This document shows, in pieces, positions 1 to 10,869 of a DNA stretch of 64,000 nucleotides. The stretch spans positions 620,001-684,000 of the forward strand of contig JABMLP010000023.1 in NCBI GenBank assembly GCA_013176395.1, written 5' to 3'. The translations under genes and the position numbers were made by a program. Below the pieces are notes generated by a model. That model had not been told where the DNA came from. It did no database searches and worked only from the letters and a program-made list of their open reading frames with translations. The first letter of the stretch is position 1. The number at the start of each line of letters is the position of its first letter. This DNA is from Venturia oleaginea (taxonomy: Eukaryota > Ascomycota > Dothideomycetes > Venturiales > Venturiaceae).

Positions 1-360
1 CTCATCCTACCCCTCCATTTTCCGCTCACATATCTCCGGAATCGTCTCCACCATCGGCTCCAATGTCACCTATTTCAAACCTGATCATCGAGATACCGCG
101 TTTACGTCAGCTTTTGATAGGAAATGCGAGCCGTCCACGGTGCTTTCCAGGAACATGTCATCATCATACCCGCTGCTTAAGCTGCGAGGATTCCCGCGTA
201 ATCGAGGTATAACGAGGTGGCTATATAGAGGAAGAAATTAGGCGCATATAGTCTTCGACTACAAAACCGCAGCAGTGTAGAAGGTATTTTTCAAGCGGCG
301 AAAGAGGATGGGATAACCATTGATCAAGTATTCGATGCTGCGATCGCCAGGCTTTATTGA
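1..360 (+). pseudogene. 3' end of an unrecognised, apparently decayed gene
   Basis: An open frame runs in from the left edge (frame 2) to a stop near 240. A second frame (frame 1) continues to a TGA at 358-360 and ends in a helix-like stretch (GITIDQVFDAAIARLY). The two parts could be joined only by a 35-bp intron, which is too short for these fungi, or by a frameshift. A decayed or interrupted gene is therefore more likely than an intact one. The family is not recognised. The true start lies outside the window. Confidence 0.3.
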
Positions 361-2091
361 CTAGATTCTTACATTTATCAAAACTCATGGGGAAACAGGC
401 AGATTCGCTTCAGTCATTTTTGTCAACGATCGGGGCTAGGGTCACAGGTGTGTATCTCATGTTCATCAATGCGACGGCGAAAGAGTTGGAGAGACGGATT
501 AGTCGACTGCGATTTCAACGAGTAGTTGAAGGAGAAGCTAGGAAGGACAGAATTCATCTCCGGTCCGAGGTTGGGATCACTGCCAGCGGTCTCGCCAGCT
601 TGGATAAGTTGAGACAAGGTGTCAGTGCCGCGAAGCTTTGCCCCAAAAATTGAAGGAACAAGCATTAATCTGTGTATGGAATGATATGAGTATAACATTG
701 CAAACATCACGATTCGCTATCAAGCTGCGAGTAAGCATCGACCTTCATCGCCTTCTTCACCTTCTTTCCACATTCCCAAGCTTACCTCTCCAAGCAGCAA
801 GCAAGCAAAGATAAGCGACCCGCTGTATGAAGTTGGAGCAAGCAAGGGATTTAGCAGACTGAGGCGTGAGCACAACTTACCGGGTATCCCATGGGTCTAC
901 CCTTACCCAAGGAGCACCAACAGCTCGTTACTGCAGCCTCGACCAGAAAACTCCCACGCCTCACGTACTAAACCACCAACAACCTCACCTCCCAGCACCG
1001 CGCCATTCACCAAATCTTCTTAACCTCATATAGTCACGCCAGCAAAGCGACCCTCCAGAAAAATCAAACCGATGCAACTCCCTAACCCCACCCATCATTT
1101 AACCCATAACAACCTCAACAACCTCAACATCCCCAACAACTCAGAATGAACAACCTTCAATCCGAGTGCCCGGCGTTTAACCATCACGCATTGCCTACGA
1201 TACAAATAGACGCATGCGCTCCCAAGTAAACAGCCCCCAACCCACTAACACCCTCCTTACAGAAACGCGCAACCAATCGACATCGCAAAAGACGAGTTCT
1301 CGGGACGACTCGCTGAGGATAACTTGTTGGAGTTCACGTGGGAGGGCGAGGAGCCTCATTGGCGATTTGAAGAAATCACTTGGTGAAGACGTTTTCCGAT
1401 TTTTGGGGACTAGGTGTGTCCTCGTCCGGGCGTTATAACGGACGCTTGCGTGATTTGAGAGTGTTGTCGGTCATGGCGATGTAGATACCAGGTCTAGATG
1501 CTGTCTTCGTATTAAAGTTAGCGTTGGCGTTGGCGTTTGCGTAGAGAATGAGAATCAAGTATCACCATTCTTCTGTGTCGCACGCCGTCGTCGCAGTATG
1601 AAGGTCAATGTCCGCCACTGTTGTTTTGGTGTTAGCTTCAGACCTGCGGAGAAGTGAGAAGTGCGTGTCCGAGTTATCTCATAAATCAGACGCTCCCTCT
1701 GAGTCTGAGTTGTGAGACACAGTCAACTGCAATTCGCCAAACTCCTGTACACCACGCTCATTGTGATGTCGATGGTGATGCATTTATAGCAATCGTAGAA
1801 ATAGTATTCCTGGGATATTTGCGCGCTCAATCTCGATCTGGAAGACTGACGTCCGGAACCGCGTCATTTATTGTCCACAAATGGAAGCGGACATGAATTG
1901 ATGGAATCGTTGTGGTGGGTAATACTAAATCACCGATTAGAGCATTACGTCGTCAGTGCCATCGGAAGAGGGCCTTCACCAACATATCTTCATTCCTTAC
2001 GCTAGCCAGAGACCCAAAACACCACGCAATGCAACCGATACTAAATGCACCCAGGACCAACAATGCTACCCAAAGCTCACCCGAGACAACC
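361..2091. other. intergenic stretch without a supportable gene
   Basis: Only short frames without coding character were seen. 900-1200 is rich in C and A. The right part is the downstream side of the Cdc16/Apc6 gene. No repeat, RNA gene or transposon end was recognised. Confidence 0.4.
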
Positions 2092-3990
2092 TCACCTCCC
2101 GTCGTCCTCATCAACAAGCATACTTTCACCGTCCCCCGGATGACTATGTACCTCTTCCGCCTGTTGACCTCTCAACCTCCTCACCTTTCCTCTTCTTCCT
2201 CTCAGACTGGATACTTTGATCTCCTCGACCCTGCGATCAAACTCCCTATCGACCCGCTCATCCATATCAGGTTCTTCCTCCATAGCTGCCATCGCCCTTG
2301 TCAACAGATCAGTCGCAACAGGATCTTGTGGCGCAAGTGCAAGTGCTTCATGCAACGCGATCATTGCATCCTTGACATTGTTCATCTCCATCAAGACCAG
2401 TCCTTTCGCCGAGAAGGTCGCCGCATCCTTTCCTCCCTCACGAAGGACTTGATTAAACTCTTCCAGCGCGTCAGGAAGGTGACCAAGTCTCCTTCGCGCA
2501 TGTCCTAGATTCGCTCTCGTACTAATCCACGTTGACGCCGAAGAACCAACATCAGCTGAGATCTTTAATGCTGTCTCAAACATGTTAATCGCTTGTGGCA
2601 AGTCTCCCTCCTGATAGAACACAACTCCCAACTCGTTGAGAAGCAGGGGATCCTCGCTACATAGACCAGCCGATACCACCAAGTAATCTTTGGCTAGCTT
2701 CAAATTTCCTAATTGTAGATTTTGCATTCCCAGAAACATGTTTGGGAGGTGTGTCCCTTGAAATAGTCTCGTTGCGGTCGAGTAAGCCGAGATGGCTTGG
2801 TCGTGTTCGCCTTCATGGGCAAAAGTGTGTGCGAAACCTATCCACGCAGGTCCGAAATGGGGATCCAATATCGAGGCTTTCGAGAAGAAGCGCCGGGCAG
2901 AGGCGATTTGGTTGATTGAAAGGTAGTACACTCCGATAGCCAGGTAAGTACATGGCTCTTCGGGATGGGAATCGGCAAGTTTGTGGGAGATGAGGTATAG
3001 CAGGTTCTTTTGGCCGAGTTCGTATAGGCATGCTAGGTGTATAGGCACGGTAGGAAAGTTGTGCGGGTCCTGGTCCAGTACTGAGGTTGTGAGTTCCAGG
3101 GCTTCTCGGAAGCGGCATTGTGTGAAGAAGTGTGTAGCTTTCGACAGAGCGATGTCCGGATTGCTAGCGAGCTTGTAGTGGGTAGAAAGGGTCTCTATCG
3201 CGCCCGCAAATTCTTCTCTGTGTCCATATTTGCCCAGACGCGTGGTATAGAGTAGTTTTGTGAATTCGGCAGCTTCTTGTGATCCTGAGGGATCGCTGCC
3301 ATCTCCAACGACAATTGTGTCAAAGTCCAAAGATTGCAAAAAGTCCCATTCTTCGGCCGGCGTCATAAGAGCATTCTTCATCAGAGCATCAAATGCTTCG
3401 AAGCATTGTACGTCGATTCGCACTGCAACTTTGTAGCACTCCTTTGCGCGGTCGAAAGCATTCTGTTTCGCATGGCAGAGTCCACGTAGATAGCACATGG
3501 CAGCTTCTGCTCTGATGGTAGCAACATCCTCCCGCATGCGATCTTCCGTCCGATCAGCTCGTTGCAAGGCCTTGCCATCTCTTGCCACGCCATTGCGTCC
3601 GCCATGTTGCAGTTTCCGCCGCGCACTCCCTGGGGCTTTGATGTATTGTGTGGGGTTGACGTCTCCCAGTAAAGTGAGTGCATCTTCGAATTTCGACTGG
3701 CGTATCAGACATAATGCGGCGAGGTATCTGGCTGAGGCGTCTCTCGCAGTGAGGTCTGCTCGTTGTAAGAAGCTTTGGGCGCGTGTGTAGTTGCCAGTGG
3801 AGAAGTGGACTTGAGCAAGCCAGAAGGCGTCGGCATCACTATCTGGAGTATGAGCATCAGTACCAAGATAGGAGACTGGCGGTTTGGACGTACTGGTGAG
3901 GGCGAGTAGCTTGTCGCCGATAAATATGGCGGCCTCATGCTGGTTCTTGTTCAGGGCATTCTTCTTCCACTCGCGGAGGTATTGCTCCAT
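2092..3990 (-). CDS. CDC16: Anaphase-promoting complex subunit Cdc16/Apc6 (Cut9-type TPR protein)
   Basis: Single-exon gene of 632 codons starting at the ATG at 3990. The protein is built almost entirely of tetratricopeptide repeats. Recognisable units include the stretches around CYLRGLCHAKQNAFDRAKEC, YLAIGVYYLSINQIASARRF, LLLNELGVVFYQEGDLPQAI and ANLGHARRRLGHLPDALEEF. The order and the LNELGVVFYQ segment match the Cdc16/Cut9/APC6 family, a scaffold subunit of the nuclear ubiquitin ligase that triggers anaphase. Length is close to that of family members. The acidic, Arg-rich C-terminus (residues about 575-632) is low complexity and poorly conserved in the family. It is an essential single-copy gene in the fungi where it has been studied. 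Function is inferred from homology by eye. Confidence 0.9.
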   Translation of the reverse strand: MEQYLREWKKNALNKNQHEAAIFIGDKLLALTSTSKPPVSYLGTDAHTPDSDADAFWLAQVHFSTGNYTRAQSFLQRADLTARDASARYLAALCLIRQSKFEDALTLLGDVNPTQYIKAPGSARRKLQHGGRNGVARDGKALQRADRTEDRMREDVATIRAEAAMCYLRGLCHAKQNAFDRAKECYKVAVRIDVQCFEAFDALMKNALMTPAEEWDFLQSLDFDTIVVGDGSDPSGSQEAAEFTKLLYTTRLGKYGHREEFAGAIETLSTHYKLASNPDIALSKATHFFTQCRFREALELTTSVLDQDPHNFPTVPIHLACLYELGQKNLLYLISHKLADSHPEEPCTYLAIGVYYLSINQIASARRFFSKASILDPHFGPAWIGFAHTFAHEGEHDQAISAYSTATRLFQGTHLPNMFLGMQNLQLGNLKLAKDYLVVSAGLCSEDPLLLNELGVVFYQEGDLPQAINMFETALKISADVGSSASTWISTRANLGHARRRLGHLPDALEEFNQVLREGGKDAATFSAKGLVLMEMNNVKDAMIALHEALALAPQDPVATDLLTRAMAAMEEEPDMDERVDREFDRRVEEIKVSSLRGRRGKVRRLRGQQAEEVHSHPGDGESMLVDEDDGR

Positions 3991-4518
3991 GGCGGGATGG
4001 AGGAGGGGAGGGGATTAGAGATTATGAGGTAGAATCAAGACATAATACATCGAGATGATCGGCGCGTCAACTCTCCTTCCTAAAATCGTGTGTCGCGGTT
4101 TCTACGTCTGCAAAACAAACATGCGGATCGACTGGGGCCGCAGACCCACATTACTGCATCAGGCAAGCTTGAGCCTTGCAGGTCTTCTTCAAATCATCAC
4201 AAATGTCGGGCTCTTTCTCTATAATAAGAGTTACAGATCATGGCCTTTGTATTTTTGAATGAACTTTATGACCATACTTAAACACAATGTTCGGATTGCG
4301 GAAGATCAATTTTGTTTCACTATAAGCGATGGGAAGTACAAAAATGCCGAGCAGAAAAGGTATTCACCAGGTTAGAAGAAGTCATCCATCCCCCAACTGT
4401 TGAAGTTGGAAGCAAGGCAAGACACACTCCAATCACCATCCCTTTCTTGTCCTACACCCACCCCCTAAGCTCCTTACTCCAGGGCACTAGCGACATCAAC
4501 ATCTCCTCCTCGAACCCC
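3991..4518. other. intergenic region upstream of CDC16
   Basis: 528 bp between two genes on the minus strand. It must hold the CDC16 promoter and the 3' end of the secreted-protein gene. No motif was assigned. Confidence 0.4.
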
Positions 4519-4940
4519 CTAGCAAGTCCCAGGCCTCGCCCTACCAGACTATTAGTAACCTCCCCACAGCTCCCAAACAAAACAAAAATAACTCACCGAA
4601 AGAACCACCCGCTAACCGTACTCTCCCCGCCATGCTCACAAGCAAAAACCTCGTTGTTCAGCCTATCATAGCAATCCTTATCCCCCAAATCAAACCCAAC
4701 ATTCGTATTGAGGTTCTGGACCACGAATTCCAATCCCAACCCCCCGGAGCGGGGACACATTGCCTTGAGTTGGCGCGGGGCATAGTTACCCGTAAACATG
4801 CCGCCGTTGTTGTAGCAGGCAGCGTTGATGAAGGCGCGGGCTTCTTCGCGGTTAGGCCAGTTTTGGCCGTTACCGAAGCATTTGGCTGAGGTTAGGGTGG
4901 TGAGAGAGGTGAGGACGGTGAGGATGGTTGTTGCCTTCAT
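4519..4940 (-). CDS. Small secreted six-cysteine protein, two exons
   Basis: Exon 1 runs 4940-4597. A GTGAGT donor at 4596, a TACTAAT branch region and an AG at 4542-4541 define a 56-bp intron. Exon 2 (4540-4519) adds the last residues, ending in cysteine before TAG. The joined model is 121 residues: signal peptide about 1-19, then cysteines at 21, 42, 62, 90, 101 and 121. Exon 1 alone would have five cysteines, so the short second exon completes three possible disulfides. The spacing and the CEHGGE...GW segment resemble a family of small secreted proteins common in ascomycetes, some of which are induced during host colonisation. No enzymatic motif is seen. A role outside the cell is likely; an effector role is only a possibility. 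Confidence 0.75.
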
Positions 4941-5492
4941 TTTTGGGGAATGATGGGTTGAGTTCTTGCTCTGGTTGTAAGATTAGGATGGAAGAGGGTG
5001 TGTGGACTGGAGGAGATGAACAAGCAGCGTCCTTTTGTATGCTCTCCGTTGTCTTGTTGGCCGCTTGTCCTTTCTGAGGACTATGTAGCACGAAAGTCAG
5101 CACTTATGGTTTGAACTTCTTTTTGTCTAGGTCGAGTTCTTTCGGCCAAACAGTCGCACTTCATCCGCCAATCGGTTTCTGCTCATGAGTCTAGAGTAAG
5201 AGGATTCTATGCGGATAGAGATCAAGTGCTGATGATTGTAACCTTGCCAAGAAGATGGGTGAGATGAAGTGTTCCTACGAGGTTCCACGTAACATTTCGA
5301 GTAGAGCGGTCAGAAGTGGAAAGAATACTCTGGCCATGCTAATTGGATTTCCTGATCCGACCTCCCGTTGATGGTCATAAGAACTATGCCAGCGTTAAGA
5401 TGTAATAGTGTCTTACATGTCAAGACTTCAGTATTAAAGACCGGAAGCAAGGGAGTGCCGAGTTCGAGCTAAGATGATGACGGTGGAACAGA
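4941..5492. other. intergenic region upstream of the six-cysteine protein gene
   Basis: About 550 bp containing the promoter of the secreted-protein gene and the 3' flank of the epoxide hydrolase gene. No specific site was recognised. Confidence 0.4.
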
Positions 5493-7018
5493 TCATAACT
5501 GCTTCTTCCCTTCACTCTCCCCAGTAATACCAAAAGCCCTACCTCCCTCTTTGAACATCTCCCTCAAAGCATCAGCTATAAACTCTGGCCTCTCCCAAGC
5601 AGCGAAATGCCCCCCAGACTCAGCCCAATTCGAGAAGACAATATTCCCAAGCACCGGCAAGAACGCCTTGGGTAACCCCACACTATCCTTGGGAAACTGT
5701 GTAATCCCCAACGGGGCATCCGTGAATTTCCAGAATGCCGTGTCTCTTACTCTTCCGCCGGCTTCGGTAGGATAATCGGTAGAGGTGTCAGTAGCTTCAA
5801 AATAAGTACGTACAGAAGCCCCAGGCCCAGCGGTCGAGAACCAGTAGATTGAGATCCAAGTGAGGATCTCGTCATTCGTCCACGGATAAGCATCACTCCA
5901 ATGCTCCAATTTTTCGTAAACCCAACCGAGCAACGCAACAGGAGAATCACTCAGACAATAAGCCACAGTCTGTGGACGCGTCTGATGCATGTTATAATAC
6001 GCAGCCCCTGAAGCTGCAAACTCCTGTCCCCTTTTTAGACCTTGCTTTTCGGCTGCAGTCCAGAAGGGAAAAGAGAGGATGGATTTGAGAAGGACTAGCG
6101 GGGCCGTGAGGAGGGAGGAGGGTTCTATGGCGACGATGTTCACGTGTATCGCGCAAAGGGAGGCGGAATGATAGCGACCCATCATGCGGGTTATCATTGA
6201 GCCCCAGTCTCCACCTTGGGCGGCGTATTTGGTGTAGCCGAGGGAGAGCATGAGGTTGTGGCAGACGTCGCCGTAGTGTTTTAGGCTGAAGCCGCGCTGT
6301 GGCATGTTAGATATCGTTTGGTTGAGGGATAAGGTTAGCCCCTCAGTCCCTTTCAGCTCCACGAATGAGCCACGAAGAAGAGCCGCCTTTTTCCAGCACT
6401 CCTCGAGTCCGTTGCTCAAATCGATGTTATCCTGGTAGTCTTGAATGACAAAACCTACCAGAAATCGATCACTTACGACAACAAATTCGGGATGATGAGA
6501 TTGATAAAGGTGAGTTCTTGAGAGCTCCCACTACTCCTTGATAATTCGTAGAAGGGAAAGAGACCTACCTTTGATACTCCTTGACTGAAGCCATAATTCG
6601 GCAGACTCGGTGCGACCACATGAAACGATGGATGATCACCCTCCTCAGTCAACAAAGGTAACAACTTAATAACCTCCAAGAAACTCCCTGGCCATCCATG
6701 TACAAACAGCAATGGAATAGCGTTTTTCGCCCGAGATCTTTGATGAACGAAATGAATATTCAGATCACCAAATTCTCCCATGTTGATGTTTTGGGTAAAC
6801 ATTGGAAGCTGGTTCAATTTCTCCTCGGTCTGTCGCCATTTTGGTAGGTAAGTCGATTTCCAATACTTGACCAGTTCTTTCATTCGTGGGACTGGTACTC
6901 CTTGTTTGATGTCGTAGCCTCCAGGCTGGTCAGGAAGCCGAGCGAGCTCGAGTTTCTTGCCGAGCAGCTCCAGGTCACCGTCTGAGACATTGATTTGAAA
7001 GGGCTTCGGTGATGCCAT
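5493..7018 (-). CDS. Epoxide hydrolase (EHN domain plus alpha/beta hydrolase)
   Basis: Two exons: 7018-6569 (150 codons, donor GTAGGT at 6568) and 6296-5493 (acceptor CAG at 6299-6297 after a CTAAC branch site). They join in phase to give 417 residues. Residues about 5-95 form the epoxide hydrolase N-terminal domain. The oxyanion motif HGWP is at 107-110. The nucleophile Asp180 lies in QGGDWG and the catalytic His380 in GGHFAAWERPE. The family opens epoxides to vicinal diols, in detoxification or secondary metabolism. The 272-bp intron is long for this window and contains another good donor (GTAAGTG near 6477), so an alternative or extra exon cannot be excluded. The direct join gives the best match to the family between GFSQGVSK and RGFSLKHY. 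It probably has its own promoter at 7019-7350. Confidence 0.85.
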
Positions 7019-7351
7019 GGGTCAATGAAGGATTCTGGAATGGTTAGTTGCTCTCCAAGTAAAGTGTCGATACTGTTCGAAGCTCACACTGCACTAATTG
7101 AATTGATTTTGCGTTTGCAGGTCTGTTAGTCAAGTCAATGGTAGTTGCGACAAGTTATGAGAGAGGGACGGCTGATGACAAGATATGAGAAAAGAGGGGG
7201 AGGAGCAATTGCAACGTGGTGAGACTTGATGACCAATACTTCATCGCAGTCACCCCCGTCACGGACTTTGAAGATCCTGCTTAGTCACTGTGCGATGCTG
7301 GAATCCTGTCCATCGACTCGACGATTCCTCCGTGTTACAGACTGGGGGATA
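7019..7351. other. epoxide hydrolase upstream region
   Basis: 333 bp between the start codon of the epoxide hydrolase gene and the left end of a Tc1/mariner element. It is the presumed promoter. No motif was assigned. Confidence 0.4.
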
Positions 7352-8909
7352 CTGTAGTAGCCGGCCGATATTGTTGGATGATACCACAATTTCAGTCAGC
7401 CGCAAAGTGGATATCGGTGGCATACAGCCGTGGGAATCATGTACCCGTCTTTTGATTTCAAAGCAATCACATCTGTATTGGTACCTCGCGGTTCCCAGCT
7501 TAATTAAAAGAACATGCAATTCTAAACCTCATCTTTCCATTGTGTACTATTCAAGAGATATATTGTTAGTACGCCGCCACCAGCCAGGGGGCTTATAATT
7601 TTAGCGCATATCATGCTGCCAATGAGCCCCCTCGCCTGTATACTTAATAATATGTTGTTACTGTGTTTTATACTCTACCTACGTGTTCCCAAAGGCATAC
7701 CTGGCTTGTGTATACCACCAAAATGCCCCCTGTACGCCAAAAACAACCAGATCTTTCACGCGATGAGCGTTTAGAAGTCAGAACCCTCCGAGATATTGGC
7801 TGGACTTACGAGCACATCGCCAACCACCTCAAAGTCACGCAGAGGCAGGTCCAGAATACGTGCCAAGCCGAACAAACTACGCCAAAGAAACGGAAAGGCC
7901 GAGATCCTTCTCTCTCAGAGGAGCAGATTGAGGAGCTTATCACCTTTATTCGCTACTCACGAACAAATCGGTTGATGTCCTACCTCCACCTCGCTACTGG
8001 TCCCTTTGCATCTTGGGAAGTAGGAGAGTATGCTATACGAAATACCCTCCGAAAGCATGGCTTTAAACGATACGTTGCTCGAGCAAAACCTCCTCTCTCA
8101 GAACGAAATAAAGCAATACGCCTTGAATGGGCTCTCGCACACGTCAATTGGACTCAAGAGCAATGGAATACTATCTTATGGACTGATGAGACTTGGGTGA
8201 CAGGAGGGAGGCATCGCAAGCAATGGGTTATTCGGCAATCTGGTGAAGAGCTAGATAATACTTGTGTAGTTGATAAGATCCGGAAGCGGCGTGGTGGATG
8301 TTCTGGGGCTGTTTTAGCGGTACCCAAAAGGGGCCTTGCCTCTTCTGGGAGAAAGATTGGGGTTCAATTAACCAGCGCTCATACTGTGAGCGTACGATTG
8401 ATCGATTGATTGATTTTATCCTACTCGGTTGCAGCCGCTTAATCACGCAGCTATGTCCGGTTAGGAGGACTTCATCAGACAGCCGACACGTGATAGATTA
8501 TATAATCCACCGCGCCCCACTTCGCCCCGTTCACTGAAACAAGACCAGCTGTCCCCTCGGTCCTCCCTCTTTTCCCTTAACCAGTATCTCCAAATGCCTG
8601 CTGGCTCTTGTAGATACTGGTCACTCTGCTAGTATATCTGTGCTATGTAGACTCAAGAGGCAATGCCTCGTGTTTCGCTATCCTTCTACCTACAGTCTCC
8701 CTCTAGTGCTCAGCTTTATCTGTTTCGCCTTATCCCTCAAGGCCAATGGGTTCCCTAAGTATGTTTCTGCTTGTGAAAGTTGCCTTGCACCAGATTCCTA
8801 TGCGGCAGTGTATTTGGTTGTGTGATGCAGGAGACAATAGTAACCATCGTAGTCGTGATTTCGCTGCTTGGGTGTGATACTCCGGGTATGCCCGTGGACG
8901 AGGCTGTTT

Positions 8910-9612
8910 GGTAGCTGCCGTATTGTATGGCGCCGATCGTGCTATAGACCTGCCGTCTTATAGTCGGAGCCTACCTGCTGCTAGTCGCTCTCCCTACTTG
9001 CTATATCGCGCTCCTACTCTTGCCAACGCCATAACTGGGACGCAACAGTCTGGGGAGAGGCTCAAGGCTACGTCTGCTGGCTTGTAGGGAGGGGATTTGC
9101 CGCCAATAAGCTCCTTCTATACGTCCTTACTGCTTACTGTGTTGCGCACCTACTCTTGCCAATGCCATAACTGGGACGCAACAGTTTGGGGAGAGGCTCA
9201 AGGCTCTGGACATCAGCTTGCAGCAGGACGGTTTGCGGAGACGATAGTAGATGAGGTTCTCTAGCAGCTGCCGTATCGTGTCGCACCGATTGTGTTGTAG
9301 ACCTGTCGTCTTATAGTCGGAGCCTACCTGCTGCTAGTCGCTCTCCCTGCTTGCTATATCGCGCTCCTACTCTTGCCAATGCCATAACTGGGACGCAACA
9401 GTCTGGGGAGAGGCTCAAGGCTACGTCTGCTAGCTTACAGGGAGGGAATTTGCCGCCAATAGGCTCCTTCTATGCGTCCTTACTACTTACTGTGTCGCGC
9501 ACCTACTCTTGCCAATGCCATAACTGGGAGGCAACAGTTTGGGGAGAGGCTCAAGGCTCTGGGCAACAGCTTGTAGCAGGACGGTTTGCCAAGACGTTGG
9601 GAGAGGTTGTCT
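8910..9612. repeat. two tandem units of about 350 bp inside the retroposon
   Basis: Unit 1 starts near 8910 and unit 2 near 9262. Each contains two shorter copies of a 60-bp block beginning CCTACTCTTGCCAA and containing GGGGAGAGGCTCAAGGCT (near 9008, 9148, 9366 and 9501). A degenerate third unit start follows near 9612. The same arrangement is present in copy 2. Confidence 0.75.
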
Positions 9613-9810
9613 AGTCGTTGCAGTGGTGTGTGGTGCCGATTGTTGCACACCGGGCGTCTGGTGTTTGAGTTGTGTTGAAGGTATTGCCATTCTAGCGGTG
9701 ACTCGTCGACTCGGAGCGTTGCAGTGTCATCTGGGGTGATGGACTAGCCGGAAGATAGTGACTAGATGGTTGCTGTTGTCTTTGGTGGACGCATCGTTCG
9801 TGTAGCTTGC

Positions 9811-9852
9811 TCATGTATTCGTCTGCATGTATTCGTCTGCATGTATTCGTCT
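9811..9852. repeat. short tandem repeat, 14-bp period, copy-number variable
   Basis: The motif ATGTATTCGTCTGC occurs three times in this copy of the retroposon but only once, in altered form, at the equivalent place in the second copy near 60816. The difference shows local slippage or unequal exchange after the copies separated. Confidence 0.7.
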
Positions 9853-10869
9853 GCTTGCTCTGCCGTGGCCGCGACGGCGACTCTAGAGGTATCTCATCGA
9901 CGCTGAGGGACGCGCGATGGCCTCTAGAGGCCGGAGCGGCCACTGGCAGAGGTGTTTTGATGATCTTTAGATGATACTTCTGTAAATTCCAAAAATTGAG
10001 TTCTCGCTGTTTGTGCTGTTTTTCACTGTGAGCGTACGGTACCTGTTATTGATGGATGGCTACGGATAAATCCAGGTTTCCAGCTTATGCAGGATGGTGC
10101 TCCTGGGCATGCTGCTGGCGAGACTTTTCAGGAGCTCAGAGAGCGAGGGATTACACCAATCTTCTGGCCTGCATACTCTCCAGATTTGAACCCAATTGAG
10201 GCAGTATGGAATCTAATGAAGGACTATATTGAAAATAAGTGGGGTGATAAACAGCTTTCTTATGACCAGCTTCAGATAGCAGTGAAGGAAGCATGGGAGG
10301 CAACAACAGAACTACAACTCCAAGATTTTGTAGCTAGTATGAAGTACACGATGTCAAGATGTAATCAATGCCCAGGGTGGGCATACGAAGTGGTAGCTTA
10401 AGTAATACATAATTACATGTTATATACAAGACCCTTGGCCGATGGCTTAAGCCACCATACTAACAATATATCGGCCGGCTACCACAGTAACTGTGCGAGG
10501 CGAGGAACATCAAAACTTCGAGTTTATTCTAAGCCTATTCCTAAAAAATACCTCGTAGTACTGAAATGATCCCGACTCGGCCTTTGCTGCAGCAGAGGCC
10601 TCAGGGTTTGTTCGAAAATGATGGATTGAGCGAGATTGGTTGAGTTTTGGCGGCTAAAGTTCAATCCATCGAACCAATGTAAAGATGTTCGAGAATGATT
10701 GATTGGATTTTCGATTAGAAACATTGCATAAGGGCGGTGAGCAGAAATGGCCTAGATCGCTAGTTAATATGACCGAAACTGCTTGCTACTGCACCTCCAT
10801 ATGTCGTCTCAAAAACTTACCCAGTCCCTTCTCTCTACCTCATTCCAACTACAACACATCCTTAACTGA

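Larger units (their letters stand above)
8397..10024. mobile_element. Retroposon of unknown class, copy 1 (14-bp target duplication)
   Basis: Flanked by a perfect 14-bp direct repeat ACTGTGAGCGTACG (8383-8396 and 10025-10038) that occurs once in the interrupted transposase frame, so it is a target-site duplication. The left end is a run of TGAT units. The right end is an oligo-T run. There are no terminal inverted repeats and no LTRs. Variable-length duplications of this size are typical of target-primed reverse transcription (LINE/SINE-like). The interior holds two tandem copies of a roughly 350-bp unit and short non-conserved frames, with no recognisable enzyme. A near-identical copy is at 59396-60998. 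Confidence 0.75.
7723..10401 (+). pseudogene. Tc1/mariner transposase, frameshifted and split
   Basis: The frame opens at the ATG at 7723 with an N-terminal helix-turn-helix region (TYEHIANHLKVTQRQVQNTC). The first catalytic Asp is in ILWTDETW. Near 8290 the frame shifts by one base and homology continues in another frame (MFWGCFSG...GSINQRSY). It is then cut at 8396 by the nested retroposon. After 10038 the same protein resumes with VIDGWLRINPGF, the second catalytic Asp in MQDGAPGHAAG and the third catalytic position in SPDLNPIE, ending at a TAA at 10399-10401. The DD34-type triad is typical of Tc1/mariner transposases, which cut and paste at TA. With one frameshift and one insertion it cannot make an active enzyme. 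It is related to the transposase at 42.5-46.4 kb, sharing the TDETWVTGGRH motif. Confidence 0.85.
7352..10487 (+). mobile_element. Tc1/mariner element 1, interrupted by a retroposon
   Basis: The left end CTGTAGTAGCCGGCCGATAT and the right end (reverse complement CTGTGGTAGCCGGCCGATAT) are inverted repeats, each flanked by TA (7350-7351 and 10488-10489). This is the TA target duplication of the Tc1/mariner superfamily. Without the 1.6-kb nested insertion the element is about 1.5 kb. A second stretch like the right-end inner sequence (GATATATTGTTAGTA) occurs at about 7556, so the left end may have been partly duplicated or rearranged. Confidence 0.8.

Noticed and set aside
1912..2508. 198-codon plus-strand frame
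   Set aside because: Half of it is the antisense of the Cdc16/Apc6 C-terminus, and the composition is that of a shadow frame.
9351..9740. Open frames of 66-87 codons in the retroposon tandem units
   Set aside because: The frames are different in each unit and end at different places; equal lengths in the two copies only reflect DNA identity.
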